From contig DBNK01000022.1 of assembly GCA_002298335.1 (NCBI GenBank), positions 34,180-98,179 on the forward strand: a stretch of 64,000 nt of DNA, in the 5' to 3' direction. This document shows, piece by piece, positions 50,454 to 59,744 of this stretch. Under the pieces are notes generated by a model. It saw only the letters and a list, made by a program, of their open reading frames with translations. It made no database searches and was not told where the DNA came from. Made by a program: the position numbers and the translations under genes. Source of the stretch: Thalassolituus sp. UBA674 (GTDB taxonomy: Bacteria > Pseudomonadota > Gammaproteobacteria > Pseudomonadales > Oceanobacteraceae). Position 1 is the stretch's first letter. Every line of letters begins with the position of its first letter.

Positions 50454-51746
50454 ATGAATCTGACCCGACGCATTCTCATCGCCATGGTGGCGGCCATCCT
50501 GCTCGGTAAACTCGGCCATGATGTGATTACCGCAGAGGGCGTGCACGAATACGTCCGTTTTGTGCTCAACGACCTGCTCGCCAATGGCCTGTTCGCCCTG
50601 ATTGGTAAGATCTTTGTCGCCAGTCTGAAGCTGATGGTCGTGCCTCTGGTGTTCGTTTCTCTGGTCTGCGGTGTCTGTAATCTCACCGACCAGAGCACGC
50701 TGGGCCGGATGAGCATCAAAACCATCGGCCTGTACCTGATCACCACCTCGGTGGCGATTTCTCTGGCCCTGTTTTTTGCCAATCTGATTGATCCGGGCAA
50801 AGGTGCGGCCATGACCTCAGACGCCACCTTTACCCCGCCGCAGAGCATCCCCTTCCTGGATGTGATCGCCAATATATTCCCCACCAACCCGGTCGCCGCC
50901 ATGGCCGAAGGCAATATGCTGCAGGTGATCGTTTTTGCCATTCTTATCGGCATGGCCATTGCGCGTGCCGGTATCCATGGTGAACACATTGCCAAGACCT
51001 TCAACGACTGGAACGCCGTGCTGATGCAACTGGTGACCATGCTGATGAATCTGGCTCCTTATGGCGTGTTCAGCCTGCTGTTCTCCTTGTTTGCGGCCAA
51101 AGGTCTGGGCCCGATTGAAGAGCTGATCAGCTATATGTTCACCGTCGTAACCGTACTGCTGATTCACGGCCTGGTGGTGTACAGCCTGTTCCTGCGGCTG
51201 CTTACCGGGTTGTCACCCGTGGTCTTCCTGAAAAAGATGTGGCCGGTGCAGATCTTCGCCTTCAGCTCCGCCTCCAGCAGCGCCACCCTGCCGGTGACCA
51301 TGCGCAATGTCGAACATCACCTCGGCGTGAACAACCGCGTGGCTTCGTTTGCCCTGCCGCTGGGTGCCACCATCAATATGGACGGCACCGCCATCATGCA
51401 GGGAGTGGCCACGGTCTTCATTGCTCAGGCCTTTGCCATTGATCTGGGCTGGCAGGATTATCTGATGGTGATTGCCACCGCAACACTGGCCTCCATCGGC
51501 ACCGCAGGTGTGCCGGGTGTTGGTCTGATTACCCTGTCGATGGTGCTGGGGCAGGTTGGCCTGCCAGTGGAAGGGATCGCATTAATTATCGGCGTCGACC
51601 GCCTGCTGGATATGATACGTACCGCCGTCAACGTCACTGGCGACGCCATGGTGGCGACTGTGGTGGCGCATTCCGAGAAAGAACTGGATCTGGCCGTTTA
51701 CCGTTCCGATGCCCTGCCACCAGAACCGGAACCGGCCAAGTCATGA
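50454..51746 (+). CDS. dicarboxylate/amino acid:cation symporter (DAACS family)
   Basis: Sodium- or proton-coupled importer of glutamate, aspartate or C4-dicarboxylates in the inner membrane. 430 residues. The family core is visible: SSASSSATLPVTMRNVEHHL near 275 (hairpin 1 serine stretch), ATINMDGTAIMQGVATVFIA near 307 (cation site with NMDGT) and GIALIIGVDRLLDMIRTAVN near 375 (substrate-binding Asp and Arg). The exact substrate cannot be read from sequence alone. It is convergent with the HDOD gene. Confidence 0.92.
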   Translation: MNLTRRILIAMVAAILLGKLGHDVITAEGVHEYVRFVLNDLLANGLFALIGKIFVASLKLMVVPLVFVSLVCGVCNLTDQSTLGRMSIKTIGLYLITTSVAISLALFFANLIDPGKGAAMTSDATFTPPQSIPFLDVIANIFPTNPVAAMAEGNMLQVIVFAILIGMAIARAGIHGEHIAKTFNDWNAVLMQLVTMLMNLAPYGVFSLLFSLFAAKGLGPIEELISYMFTVVTVLLIHGLVVYSLFLRLLTGLSPVVFLKKMWPVQIFAFSSASSSATLPVTMRNVEHHLGVNNRVASFALPLGATINMDGTAIMQGVATVFIAQAFAIDLGWQDYLMVIATATLASIGTAGVPGVGLITLSMVLGQVGLPVEGIALIIGVDRLLDMIRTAVNVTGDAMVATVVAHSEKELDLAVYRSDALPPEPEPAKS

Positions 51747-51759
51747 CGCCCTGAAGAAA

Positions 51760-53058
51760 TCAGGGCTGCAGCATACCGATCAGATCGTTGAATTCGTCTT
51801 TACGCTCCATCAGCGCATCAACCACATCCGCGGCGTCGAACGGGTCCAGCTGCAGCGCCTTGTACATTTCTTCCGGAATCTCTTCATCCGGCCCGTCACC
51901 AATTCCACGGGAACGCAGCAGACGCGTTGTCACATACAGCAGGCGTGAATAATCCGCATGCTCTCCTTTGAAACACATATCGTGCTGATAACGGATGGCG
52001 TTGATAAGCTCTTTCGGCATATCCCACTGTTTCATCAGGCAGGCTGAGCACTGCTCCCGGGTAATTCCCAGCAGGTGATGTTCGATGTAGACCCGGTTGA
52101 TGTGCGGATTGGCCTCGATGTGACGGTTAATCAGGGTAAACTGAGGTGGAAAGATCTGGCCAAGAATGAGAAAGCCAAAGTTGTGCAGCAATCCGGCCAG
52201 ATAAGCCATCCCCTGTGACGGACGGCGCCCAAACGGCATTTTACGCACCAGATCATGGGCCAGTGTCGCACCGAGAATCGCCTGCTGCCAGAAAGGCGCA
52301 TAGCCGTAAGGCCCTTCTTTCGGCACGCTCAGTGAGCGGCCCAGAGCCAGCCCCAGTGACAGGTTCATTACCAGATCAAAACCCAGTACGCGGTTGACCG
52401 CATCTTCCACGGTTTTCACATCCCCGCGGGAGCTGTAGTAGGGAGAGCGGGCCCAGCTCAGGATCTGAGCCGACATGCCCGGATCCAGCTCCAGAATATC
52501 CGCCAGCTCCGTACCATCGGCGTCCGGTATCATGCGCAGGGCGATAATACGGCGTGCCACTTCCGGCAAAGGTGGCAGATCCAGTGTCTCTTCCAGGCGC
52601 TGAGAAATACGCAGCGGGGTAAACCGGGCAATGGCGGAATTAATGTGGGTCAGATCGTTATCGGCACACGTGGAAGGTGCATAGCGCATGGCTGAAAAGT
52701 TTCCGGCCGTCGCTTTGCGCATTACCGCACCAAAGTTCTTGTCGGTCAGTTTACCTTCCCAACGTAAACCAGACTGCATGACCTCGTAATCATCTGCCGG
52801 CTGCAGACTGCTGTCGACGTAGGTGACCGCCTGCTCAATACTGGCCAGAGGCGATGTCTTCAGACCAAGCCGCTTGTGCAGCTTATCCAGTTCCGGGCCG
52901 ATAACCGGCTCCAGCTGACGTCCGGATAACCGTGCCAGACGGCTCAGGTCCAGTATCCGGTCTGCGGGCAGAATGGCCTGAACCAGGCCTTCTTCGTCAT
53001 TGAGCAGTACCACATTAATCTGGGTTACTGCGTAATCTGTGACGGGTGTGGTGCGCAT
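51760..53058 (-). CDS. HDOD-domain signalling protein with YbaK-like N terminus
   Basis: 432 residues. The N-terminal 150 or so (VVLLNDEEGLVQAILPADRI, LSRLARLSGRQLEPV) resemble a YbaK/aminoacyl-tRNA deacylase-associated domain. The HDOD domain follows from about residue 165: LDLPPLPEVARRIIALR, LDPGMSAQILSWARS, VEDAVNRVLGFDLVMNL, LAGLLHNFGFLILGQIFP. The HD metal pair is degenerate (LHNF), as in HDOD proteins, so no phosphohydrolase is expected. Such proteins act as scaffolds in c-di-GMP or stress signalling. Similar two-domain proteins occur in pseudomonads between hup and recG, as far as I recall. Confidence 0.85.
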   Translation of the reverse strand: MRTTPVTDYAVTQINVVLLNDEEGLVQAILPADRILDLSRLARLSGRQLEPVIGPELDKLHKRLGLKTSPLASIEQAVTYVDSSLQPADDYEVMQSGLRWEGKLTDKNFGAVMRKATAGNFSAMRYAPSTCADNDLTHINSAIARFTPLRISQRLEETLDLPPLPEVARRIIALRMIPDADGTELADILELDPGMSAQILSWARSPYYSSRGDVKTVEDAVNRVLGFDLVMNLSLGLALGRSLSVPKEGPYGYAPFWQQAILGATLAHDLVRKMPFGRRPSQGMAYLAGLLHNFGFLILGQIFPPQFTLINRHIEANPHINRVYIEHHLLGITREQCSACLMKQWDMPKELINAIRYQHDMCFKGEHADYSRLLYVTTRLLRSRGIGDGPDEEIPEEMYKALQLDPFDAADVVDALMERKDEFNDLIGMLQP

Positions 53059-53231
53059 GCAGAAGACTCCTGATCACCGCACGTATTGCTGAACACGCCC
53101 GGCCTTGGCATTTCCGGCTGCAACCCGGAAAGACGGGCTGTCCGCGGGGTATGCCAGATGACTGAATCGGGATGATTTCCCCTCTGTTTAACTATAGACG
53201 ATATCCTCCGGGCTGCCCCCGAAGGAGACTG

Positions 53232-55328
53232 TCAGACCTGTGCAAAGCGCTCGGCGTCGCCGAGCCAGCGGTTTATCAGAGGATCAATGATGTGTGGATG
53301 CTGTTGCCACAGCTGCGCGGCCATGGTCTGTACCTGGGGTAAGAGTCCGGCATCACGCTGCAGATCAGCAACACGCAGAGTCTGGAGACCGGTCTGACGG
53401 GTACCGAGCAGCTCGCCCGGGCCACGGATCTGCAGATCCTGTTCAGCGATGTAAAAGCCGTCCTGACTGTCACGCATGACCTGCAGACGCTGTTTTGCAG
53501 TCAGAGAAAGCGGTGCTTTGTACAGCAGCACACAATGGCTTTTGGCCGAGCCCCGCCCGACCCGGCCACGCAGCTGATGCAGCTGAGCAAGACCGAGACG
53601 TTCCGGGTTTTCAATCACCATCAGGCTGGCGTTGGGCACATCCACCCCGACCTCGATCACCGTGGTGGCGACCAGAAGATCGAGATTGTGGGCTTTGAAG
53701 TCAGCCATGACAGCCGCTTTTTCCGCGGCTTTCATGCGTCCGTGCACAAGACCGACTCGCAATTCAGGCAAGGCCTCTTTCAGATCAGCAGCGGTGTTTT
53801 CGGCGGCCTGGCACTGCAGGGCTTCACTTTCTTCGATCAGGGTACAGACCCAGTAGGCCTGGGCCGCAGAATCGCGGCAGGCGCTGCGCACCCGTTCAAT
53901 CACGTCATCGCGGCGCTGGTCGCTGACAGCAACCGTCGTAATCGGAGAACGGCCCGGCGGCAGCTCATCAATCACCGAGGTATCCAGATCGGCATAGGCA
54001 CTCATGGCCAGTGTCCGCGGAATCGGCGTGGCGGTCATGATCAGCTGATGCGGGGTCAGTACGCCATTGCCTTTTTCTTTCAGCGCCAGCCGCTGATGTA
54101 CGCCAAAGCGGTGCTGCTCATCGATGATCACCAGCCCGAGGTGGGCAAACTGTACTTCATCCTGAAACAGCGCGTGGGTGCCGATGATCAGCTGCGTCTG
54201 CCCGGCAGCCACTTCCGACAGCGTCTGTGCCCGGGCTTTGCCTTTGAGCTTGCCACTGATCCAGCCGGTGCGGATACCCAGTGGCTCAAACCACTGATCC
54301 AGATTGCGCAGGTGCTGCTCGGCCAGGATCTCGGTCGGTGCCATCAGGGCCACCTGATACCCGGCCTGAAGCAGATCACAGGCGGCCAGTGCCGCGACCA
54401 GGGTTTTACCTGAGCCGACATCACCCTGCACCAGTCTCAGCATAGGGTGTGGCTGGCGGATATCCTCCGTGATTTCGGCGGTAACCCGTTGTTGCGCAGT
54501 CGTCGGCGTGAATGGCAGAGCCGCAAGCAGCTGCTGCCGCAGACGATGATCACTGACCACAGCCGGTGCCTCATCGGCCTTCACCTGTGAACGTAATTTG
54601 AACAGTGACAGCTGATGAGCCAGCAATTCTTCCAGAATCAGGCGTGTCTGCGCCGGATGATGGCCTTCACTCAGCGCAAAGAGGTCGGTATCCGGCGGCG
54701 GCTGATGCAGAAACAGCAGCGACTCACGCAGCCCGGGCAGACGCCATTCGCGACACCAGACGTCGGGCAGCAGATCCGGCAGATCCACTTTATCGTCACG
54801 CAGCAGATCCAGCAGCTGAGTGGTGAGCAGGCGCAGGCGCTGCTGGGTGACGCCTTCTGTAGCCGGATACACAGGCGTCAGCGCCTCTTCGGTAGGAAGG
54901 TCCTGTCCAAGGTCCGGCAGCTGGTACTCGGGATGATACATCTCCAGTCCGGTCACCCCACGTCGGGGCTCACCATAGCAGCGCACACGGGTGCCGTTAC
55001 TGAACTGATTTTTCTGGGCATTGCTGAAGTGATAGAAGCGCAGGCTGATCTGGCCGCTGTCATCACGGAGGGTAACCACCATGCTGCGGCGGCGGCCGAA
55101 CACCACTTTGGTGCCGGTGACCTGCCCCTCAATCACAGCCGGGGCCATCGGCCGCAAAGCACCGATGGCAATAACGCGGCTGCGGTCTTCATAACGGAAC
55201 GGCAGGTGAAAACACAGATCTGTCAGGGTGTGGATACCCAGCTTGCCCAACTGGGCCTCCAGAGCCGGACCTATGCCTTTCAGCTCAGTGAGTTTGCTCA
55301 GCTTTCCCTGCATCACCCCGGCCGTCAT
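53232..55328 (-). CDS. recG: ATP-dependent DNA helicase RecG
   Basis: Remodels stalled forks and branched recombination intermediates. 698 residues: N-terminal wedge/OB domain (LKGIGPALEAQLGKLGI, then VVTLRDDSGQISLRFYHFSN), Walker A RLVQGDVGSGKTLVA near 300, DEQH box LVIIDEQHRFGVHQR near 400 and the superfamily 2 helicase motifs HGRMKAAEKAAVM and LGLAQLHQLRGRVGRG (motif VI). The C-terminal TRG segment IAEQDLQIRGPGELLGTRQT is intact. It follows oxyR by 4 bases on the same strand, probably co-transcribed. Confidence 0.97.
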   Translation of the reverse strand: MTAGVMQGKLSKLTELKGIGPALEAQLGKLGIHTLTDLCFHLPFRYEDRSRVIAIGALRPMAPAVIEGQVTGTKVVFGRRRSMVVTLRDDSGQISLRFYHFSNAQKNQFSNGTRVRCYGEPRRGVTGLEMYHPEYQLPDLGQDLPTEEALTPVYPATEGVTQQRLRLLTTQLLDLLRDDKVDLPDLLPDVWCREWRLPGLRESLLFLHQPPPDTDLFALSEGHHPAQTRLILEELLAHQLSLFKLRSQVKADEAPAVVSDHRLRQQLLAALPFTPTTAQQRVTAEITEDIRQPHPMLRLVQGDVGSGKTLVAALAACDLLQAGYQVALMAPTEILAEQHLRNLDQWFEPLGIRTGWISGKLKGKARAQTLSEVAAGQTQLIIGTHALFQDEVQFAHLGLVIIDEQHRFGVHQRLALKEKGNGVLTPHQLIMTATPIPRTLAMSAYADLDTSVIDELPPGRSPITTVAVSDQRRDDVIERVRSACRDSAAQAYWVCTLIEESEALQCQAAENTAADLKEALPELRVGLVHGRMKAAEKAAVMADFKAHNLDLLVATTVIEVGVDVPNASLMVIENPERLGLAQLHQLRGRVGRGSAKSHCVLLYKAPLSLTAKQRLQVMRDSQDGFYIAEQDLQIRGPGELLGTRQTGLQTLRVADLQRDAGLLPQVQTMAAQLWQQHPHIIDPLINRWLGDAERFAQV

Positions 55329-55332
55329 AACG

Positions 55333-56232
55333 TCAGTGTTTTACCGTGCACTGACGCGTGGTATCCAGGATCAGATCAATGGCCTGAATCCGTGGAAAAC
55401 TGGCTCGCCACGCCAGGGCCACTGTTCGGTATGGCGCCGGTTCAGTAAAGGGACGGGTTTCCAGCAGGTCTTTATCGACATTGGCTACAGCGGTTTCCGG
55501 CAACACGGTGATGCCGAGCCCGGTGGCCACCATGTGTTTGAGGGTCTCCAGTGAGCTGCCTTCGAGCACACTGCCCAGACGGCTGTGCTGCTTATTGTTC
55601 AGCGCCGGGCAGAATTCAAACACCTGGTCACGGAAGCAATGCCCTTCGCCGAGCATCAGCAGGTCGCTGTCGACCAGCTGATCCGGTGCGATTTCTGTCT
55701 GGTTGCTCCATTCGTGGCCTTTGGGGAAAACCGCCACGAATTTTTCATCGTAGAGAGGCCGGGTCACGACATCCGGCTCGGTAAAGGGCAGCGCAACAAT
55801 AATGGCGTCAAGCTCACCTTCGCGCAGCTGGCGGCGCAGTACACCGGTGTAGTTTTCTTCAAGATACAGTGGCATCCCCGGCGCCTGCTTATAAATCTGC
55901 GGCACAAGATGAGGAAACAGATACGGCCCTATGGTAAAAATGGCACCAAGCTTGAGTGGTGACGACAGCTGGTCTTTACCGGCACTGGCCAGTTCGCGGA
56001 TTGCGCGCGATTCTTCCAGTACTTTCTGAGCCTGTTTAACAATTGCCTCACCTAAAGGGGTGATATTTATGGCACTTTTACTACGCTCAAAGATGGTGAC
56101 ACCAAGTTCTTTCTCGAGCTTTTTAATGGCGACACTGAGCGTCGGCTGGCTGACATGGCATTTTTCAGCGGCTCTGCCGAAATGACGCTCTTTGGCGACG
56201 GTGACGATATACTTGAGCTCGGTTAAGGTCAT
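55333..56232 (-). CDS. oxyR: hydrogen peroxide-sensing regulator OxyR
   Basis: LysR-type activator of peroxide defence. Helix-turn-helix HFGRAAEKCHVSQPTLSVAI near 18. The redox switch is clear: GEGHCFRDQVFEFC has the two cysteines nine apart that form the disulfide in E. coli OxyR (C199, C208). ATG 56232 (MTLTELKYIV) has AAGG at suitable distance and matches the family start; the frame is open to 56253. 299 residues. No catalase or ahpC gene is adjacent; recG follows. Confidence 0.95.
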   Translation of the reverse strand: MTLTELKYIVTVAKERHFGRAAEKCHVSQPTLSVAIKKLEKELGVTIFERSKSAINITPLGEAIVKQAQKVLEESRAIRELASAGKDQLSSPLKLGAIFTIGPYLFPHLVPQIYKQAPGMPLYLEENYTGVLRRQLREGELDAIIVALPFTEPDVVTRPLYDEKFVAVFPKGHEWSNQTEIAPDQLVDSDLLMLGEGHCFRDQVFEFCPALNNKQHSRLGSVLEGSSLETLKHMVATGLGITVLPETAVANVDKDLLETRPFTEPAPYRTVALAWRASFPRIQAIDLILDTTRQCTVKH

Positions 56233-56339
56233 GATTGTTGCCTTGAATGACAATCGCTGATTTGATTTATTCTGACTATCTTATAGAAATCAGCGCAGTG
56301 CATAAAAGTGTTTGTTTCACAAAAACTGTGGAGGTTTGA

Positions 56340-57191
56340 ATGGCTCGCATCCTGATCGTAGGCACCGGAGACATAGGCGGGAATCTGGCAGAACAGCTGG
56401 TCAACGCCGGACATGACGTCTGGGGCATGCGCAGGTCTGATAAACCCCTTGCCGGGGGCGTTCAGCTGTTGATCGGTGACGTCGCGGACCGCGACACCCT
56501 GCCGTCGTTACCCGGGGATCTGGATATTGTGGTGTACAGCATCGCTTCGCCGGTATTTTCCAAAGAGGGTTACCACGACTACTATGTGAAAGGCCTGAAA
56601 AACATTCTCAAACTGCTGAAAGGCCAGTCGCCCAAGCGCGTGATTTTCGTCTCCAGCTCGTCGGTTTACCACCAGATGGACGGTGAATGGGTGGACGAAC
56701 TGTCTGAAACCTCACCCACCAGTTTTGCCGGTAAAGAAATGCTGGTTGCCGAGCAGACCCTGCTGGAATCCAACTTCCCCGGCACCGTTGTGCGCTTTAC
56801 CGGAATTTATGGCCCGGGCCGTACCCGCATGATTGAGCAGGCCCGCCATGGTGGTTATTGCGATCCTGAGCCACCGGTCTGGACCAACCGCATCCACCGC
56901 GACGATTGCCTGGGCGTACTGACGCTGATCATTAACCGCGCCCTCAACGATGAACCTCTGGACGATATCTATCTGGCTTCTGACGATGAACCAGCGACTC
57001 TGTTCGATGTGCTGGAGTGGATGAAAGACCGCATCGGCGATGTCGATCCGGACCATGATGTCGGCGAAGTGACCCGCCGCGCAAACCGCCGCTGCAGTAA
57101 CAAACGTCTGCGCAATCTGGGTTACGAGTTTCTCTACCCCAATTATCAGGTCGGTTACGATCTGATGCTAACTGACATGGGGCTGATCTGA
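56340..57191 (+). CDS. NAD-dependent epimerase/dehydratase family protein
   Basis: Extended short-chain dehydrogenase of 283 residues. The nucleotide-binding fold opens with ILIVGTGDIGGNLAEQLVNA, GDV near 51, and VIFVSSSSVYHQMDGEW near 101, where the Ser-Ser-x-Tyr active-site region is altered and no YxxxK is evident. VVRFTGIYGPGRTRM lies near 150. The catalytic Tyr may be absent, so the activity is uncertain; relatives are annotated as YeeZ-like. The last 213 bases of the gene are repeated, diverged, at 59745-59957. Confidence 0.85.
   Translation: MARILIVGTGDIGGNLAEQLVNAGHDVWGMRRSDKPLAGGVQLLIGDVADRDTLPSLPGDLDIVVYSIASPVFSKEGYHDYYVKGLKNILKLLKGQSPKRVIFVSSSSVYHQMDGEWVDELSETSPTSFAGKEMLVAEQTLLESNFPGTVVRFTGIYGPGRTRMIEQARHGGYCDPEPPVWTNRIHRDDCLGVLTLIINRALNDEPLDDIYLASDDEPATLFDVLEWMKDRIGDVDPDHDVGEVTRRANRRCSNKRLRNLGYEFLYPNYQVGYDLMLTDMGLI
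56979..57191 (+). repeat. direct repeat copy 1: 3' end of the epimerase gene
   Basis: By my count 18 of 213 bases differ from the copy at 59745-59957, about 91-92% identity, mostly at third codon positions. Together the copies flank a 2.5-kb insertion. Confidence 0.85.
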
Positions 57192-57198
57192 GATAACC

Positions 57199-57208
57199 CT
57201 CTCTGAGA
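57199..57208. repeat. 10-bp target-site duplication of the IS4 element (left)
   Basis: CTCTCTGAGA, repeated exactly at 58480-58489. The restored target, ACCCTCTCTGAGAGGT, is itself a palindrome. Confidence 0.85.
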
Positions 57209-58479
57209 CACTGCTGTCCCACAATTGGGGATCATACAACGAGCCTCATCTGAGGCTCGTTTTTGTTGGGGTCGGGAGGCGAAGGATATAGCACCACGTG
57301 AAGTGTCCTTCTCTCGAACAGATTGACCCTCAACACCCTCAACATTCGCAAAACAGTCCATCCTGAGCGGGCTGCATACCGTGCGTAAGCAACCAGCAGA
57401 TACACCGTCATTGCGATCCATATCTGAGTCAGAACTGCATTGCGGGAGCGACCCAGAAACGTTTTGATTGAGAGACTCTGCTTGATCGCTTTAAAGAAGA
57501 GTTCTACCTGCCAACGATCCTTGTAGATCCCCGCAATCGTCCTTGCCGACAGCTTGAAGTGATTCGTTAAAAACTCATCGGTCTTGTCCGTTTCTGAGCA
57601 GTGGTAAACCACGCGCCTCATCGGCGGTGCACCGCGTTTCAGGGCATGTGCGCTGCTGAGCTGTATGTCCTGATCAGCCAGCACACCACTCTCTGACCGG
57701 ACTGGATAGTCCGCCTTCACGTCATAAACGGCATTGCTTCGAAGTCGGGTGACAAAGAAAATTCCTTTATTTGTCAGTGCTTTATACCACTCATAATCCA
57801 CATACCCTTTGTCGAAGGCAACGATGCTGCCTTTCGGGAAATCGAATTTCCGTCCTTCCACCATGTCGCTTTCATTGCCATCACTCAGTGCCACGAACTC
57901 TGGAATCAGAGTGCCATGGTTCAGCCCCACACTGAGTTTGACGTTGGCTGTGTCATCCCGGTGTGCTGCCCAGGGGAACAGGTTGAGAGACAGATCAATG
58001 GCGCTGGCATCAAGCGAATACAGAGGGTTCCTGAAGCGGAATTTGTGTTTGCCAGGCGTGTTTTTGCAACGGGCCAACAGCTTGCCGAACAGGCCCTGAT
58101 AAAGATCGGCTGGCTGTTTTTCATTGAGCCTTGCGAGTGCGGAGCGGGCAATGGGCCTGGCACCAAGGTGGTACAGTTTGAGGCGTTGGGCTTCGAGGTT
58201 GGATTGGATATCTCTCAGGCTCTGGGTGCCCGCAACCTGTGCCATGATCATGCCGATGAACTGATCCCATCGCGTGGCAGATCGAAGTTTCTGGCCTGAA
58301 TGATGGGTTTTAGCCAGTGACTCAAACTCATGTCTCAAAACGGGTTTGAGCAACTGATGAAAAGCGGTGTTATGATGTGACAAAGCCTGACCCCTTGTTT
58401 TTTCTATTGTGTGGTAACAACAGAATAACACTCGGAGTCAGGCTTTTTGTTTGCCGTCCCAAACTGTGGGACAGCAGTG
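57209..58479. mobile_element. IS4-family insertion sequence, 1271 bp
   Basis: Terminal inverted repeats CACTGCTGTCCCACA (57209-57223) and TGTGGGACAGCAGTG (58465-58479) are perfect over 15 bases and continue with mismatches to about 25. A single transposase gene fills the element. A 10-bp target duplication is intact on both sides, so the copy inserted recently and has not rearranged. Length, IR and duplication size all agree with the IS4 family. Confidence 0.92.
57232..58431 (-). CDS. IS4-family DDE transposase
   Basis: Transposase with DDE acid residues in SLDASAIDLSL near 140 (first Asp), IVAFDKGYVDYEWYKAL near 208 (second Asp) and YKDRWQVELFFKAIKQSL near 306 (catalytic Glu, the Y-(2)-R-(3)-E-(6)-K signature of IS4). 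An N-terminal DUF4372-like start (SHHNTAFHQLLKPVLRH) is present. The longest frame starts at GTG 58431, but TTG 58383 with AGGGG upstream gives the usual N terminus. No frameshift or stop is seen, so it is probably active. 399 residues in the long version. Confidence 0.94.
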   Translation of the reverse strand: MLFCCYHTIEKTRGQALSHHNTAFHQLLKPVLRHEFESLAKTHHSGQKLRSATRWDQFIGMIMAQVAGTQSLRDIQSNLEAQRLKLYHLGARPIARSALARLNEKQPADLYQGLFGKLLARCKNTPGKHKFRFRNPLYSLDASAIDLSLNLFPWAAHRDDTANVKLSVGLNHGTLIPEFVALSDGNESDMVEGRKFDFPKGSIVAFDKGYVDYEWYKALTNKGIFFVTRLRSNAVYDVKADYPVRSESGVLADQDIQLSSAHALKRGAPPMRRVVYHCSETDKTDEFLTNHFKLSARTIAGIYKDRWQVELFFKAIKQSLSIKTFLGRSRNAVLTQIWIAMTVYLLVAYARYAARSGWTVLRMLRVLRVNLFERRTLHVVLYPSPPDPNKNEPQMRLVV

Positions 58480-58489
58480 CTCTCTGAGA
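58480..58489. repeat. 10-bp target-site duplication of the IS4 element (right)
   Basis: CTCTCTGAGA, identical to 57199-57208. Confidence 0.85.
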
Positions 58490-58532
58490 GGTTTATCTAA
58501 TTGCCCCTGAGTTTATCAAGGTCTTTAAATTA

Positions 58533-59420
58533 TCACATCTGATCCAGTGTAAATGTACATTCACTGTGCGATTTGCAAGTGAGCGTTCCAGTTCCGACAG
58601 GCAGAATACCAGTACCTGAAGGAACGCCCCAACCTGCAGGATTAATATTCTGATTAATTAAAATATTATGCTCATTACTTACCACATTCATATTACCAGA
58701 ATGTAATGATGATGAATTCGCTGGAACTTGATTATTACCCTGATCATAGACGGTTATTTCATCAATACTCATGATCAACAGACCACCCGAACCGGCCATC
58801 AAGGTCACTTTAATTTTAATTCTACCGCCATCTGACAAATCAAGCTGACGCATTTCTGGAATTGTCACTTTAAATATCGAAAGAGTATTAATTGCATCAG
58901 ACATGGTATTCAATATATTAGTTAGCACTCCATGACTTTCCAAGTAATCTTCTATACTTCCCTTGCAATAATAACAATCCATATAATCCCAAGCCCCCTT
59001 CATGACAGAAGGAGGTATCCCACCAACTTGGTTTTGTAGTGCATAAGAAAGGTCGTTTGATGAATCAATAACATCTTTTGACGCATTTCGAGTGGCTAAA
59101 GGGGCTGTTTTTTTAACGGCTGTAGTTTTTGTAGATCCAGCCTCGATATCTGAACTTCGCCACTGAGTTCCTGGTGGTGGTTGAGAAATGCTTTTTTTAA
59201 CTTCATAACTAGTATACTTATCATTTATTAAATCTATTGCCGTATAAAAGGCTACCTCCCCAGTTTTTAAGTTGTTTGCCCCCCAAGTAATAGAGTTATT
59301 TTTAATTGTTGTGTCCGTGCAACTATTGCAAATAACATTTTTGTCTTCTACGGCACTTGCCGCATATGGCAAAATAGCAAAGCATAAAAAAAGCATTCCC
59401 GCGATCTTTTTAACAATCAT
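58533..59420 (-). CDS. unknown exported protein, AT-rich
   Basis: 295 residues from ATG 59420, which has AAGGA at 9 bases; the frame opens nine bases earlier at 59429. It has a signal peptide (VKKIAGMLFLCFAILPYAASA). The mature part has two CxxC pairs (CNSCTD near 31 and CYYCKG near 150) and a beta-rich C-terminal half (RIKIKVTLMAGSGGLLIMSI). It ends with CKSHSECTF, a third cysteine pair. No family recognised. Base composition is far more AT-rich than neighbours, a sign of recent transfer. It lies between the two epimerase repeats next to the IS. Confidence 0.7.
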   Translation of the reverse strand: MIVKKIAGMLFLCFAILPYAASAVEDKNVICNSCTDTTIKNNSITWGANNLKTGEVAFYTAIDLINDKYTSYEVKKSISQPPPGTQWRSSDIEAGSTKTTAVKKTAPLATRNASKDVIDSSNDLSYALQNQVGGIPPSVMKGAWDYMDCYYCKGSIEDYLESHGVLTNILNTMSDAINTLSIFKVTIPEMRQLDLSDGGRIKIKVTLMAGSGGLLIMSIDEITVYDQGNNQVPANSSSLHSGNMNVVSNEHNILINQNINPAGWGVPSGTGILPVGTGTLTCKSHSECTFTLDQM

Positions 59421-59744
59421 CAAACACATCCTTTTATTTAGTTCAAGTTTAATTCACTAGCCAGCTTTATCTACCAAAGCTAAAATCAATATAAGATAAT
59501 ATGAACCTCAATCTCAATCTCAATCTCAATCACGGGCCACGACAAGCAACAAACAGGACAAAATCAATTGACTGATGAAAGCCATTCATCCTAATGATCA
59601 ATTATTTATTTCCATGCAATTATTCTGAGTAGTACACAATGTTATCGCCTAGATTCTCCGAATTTGATATTTATTCACCAAGGGTAAAAAATCGTTGCTT
59701 CTGCACTCCTGAGTTGGAAATCTCATCAACTACATCCATCTGCA
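59421..59744. other. AT-rich non-coding stretch with a short tandem repeat
   Basis: No gene is seen. The only structure is four copies of CTCAAT at 59507-59530. The rest is AT-rich sequence up to the junction with the second epimerase repeat at about 59745. Confidence 0.6.
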
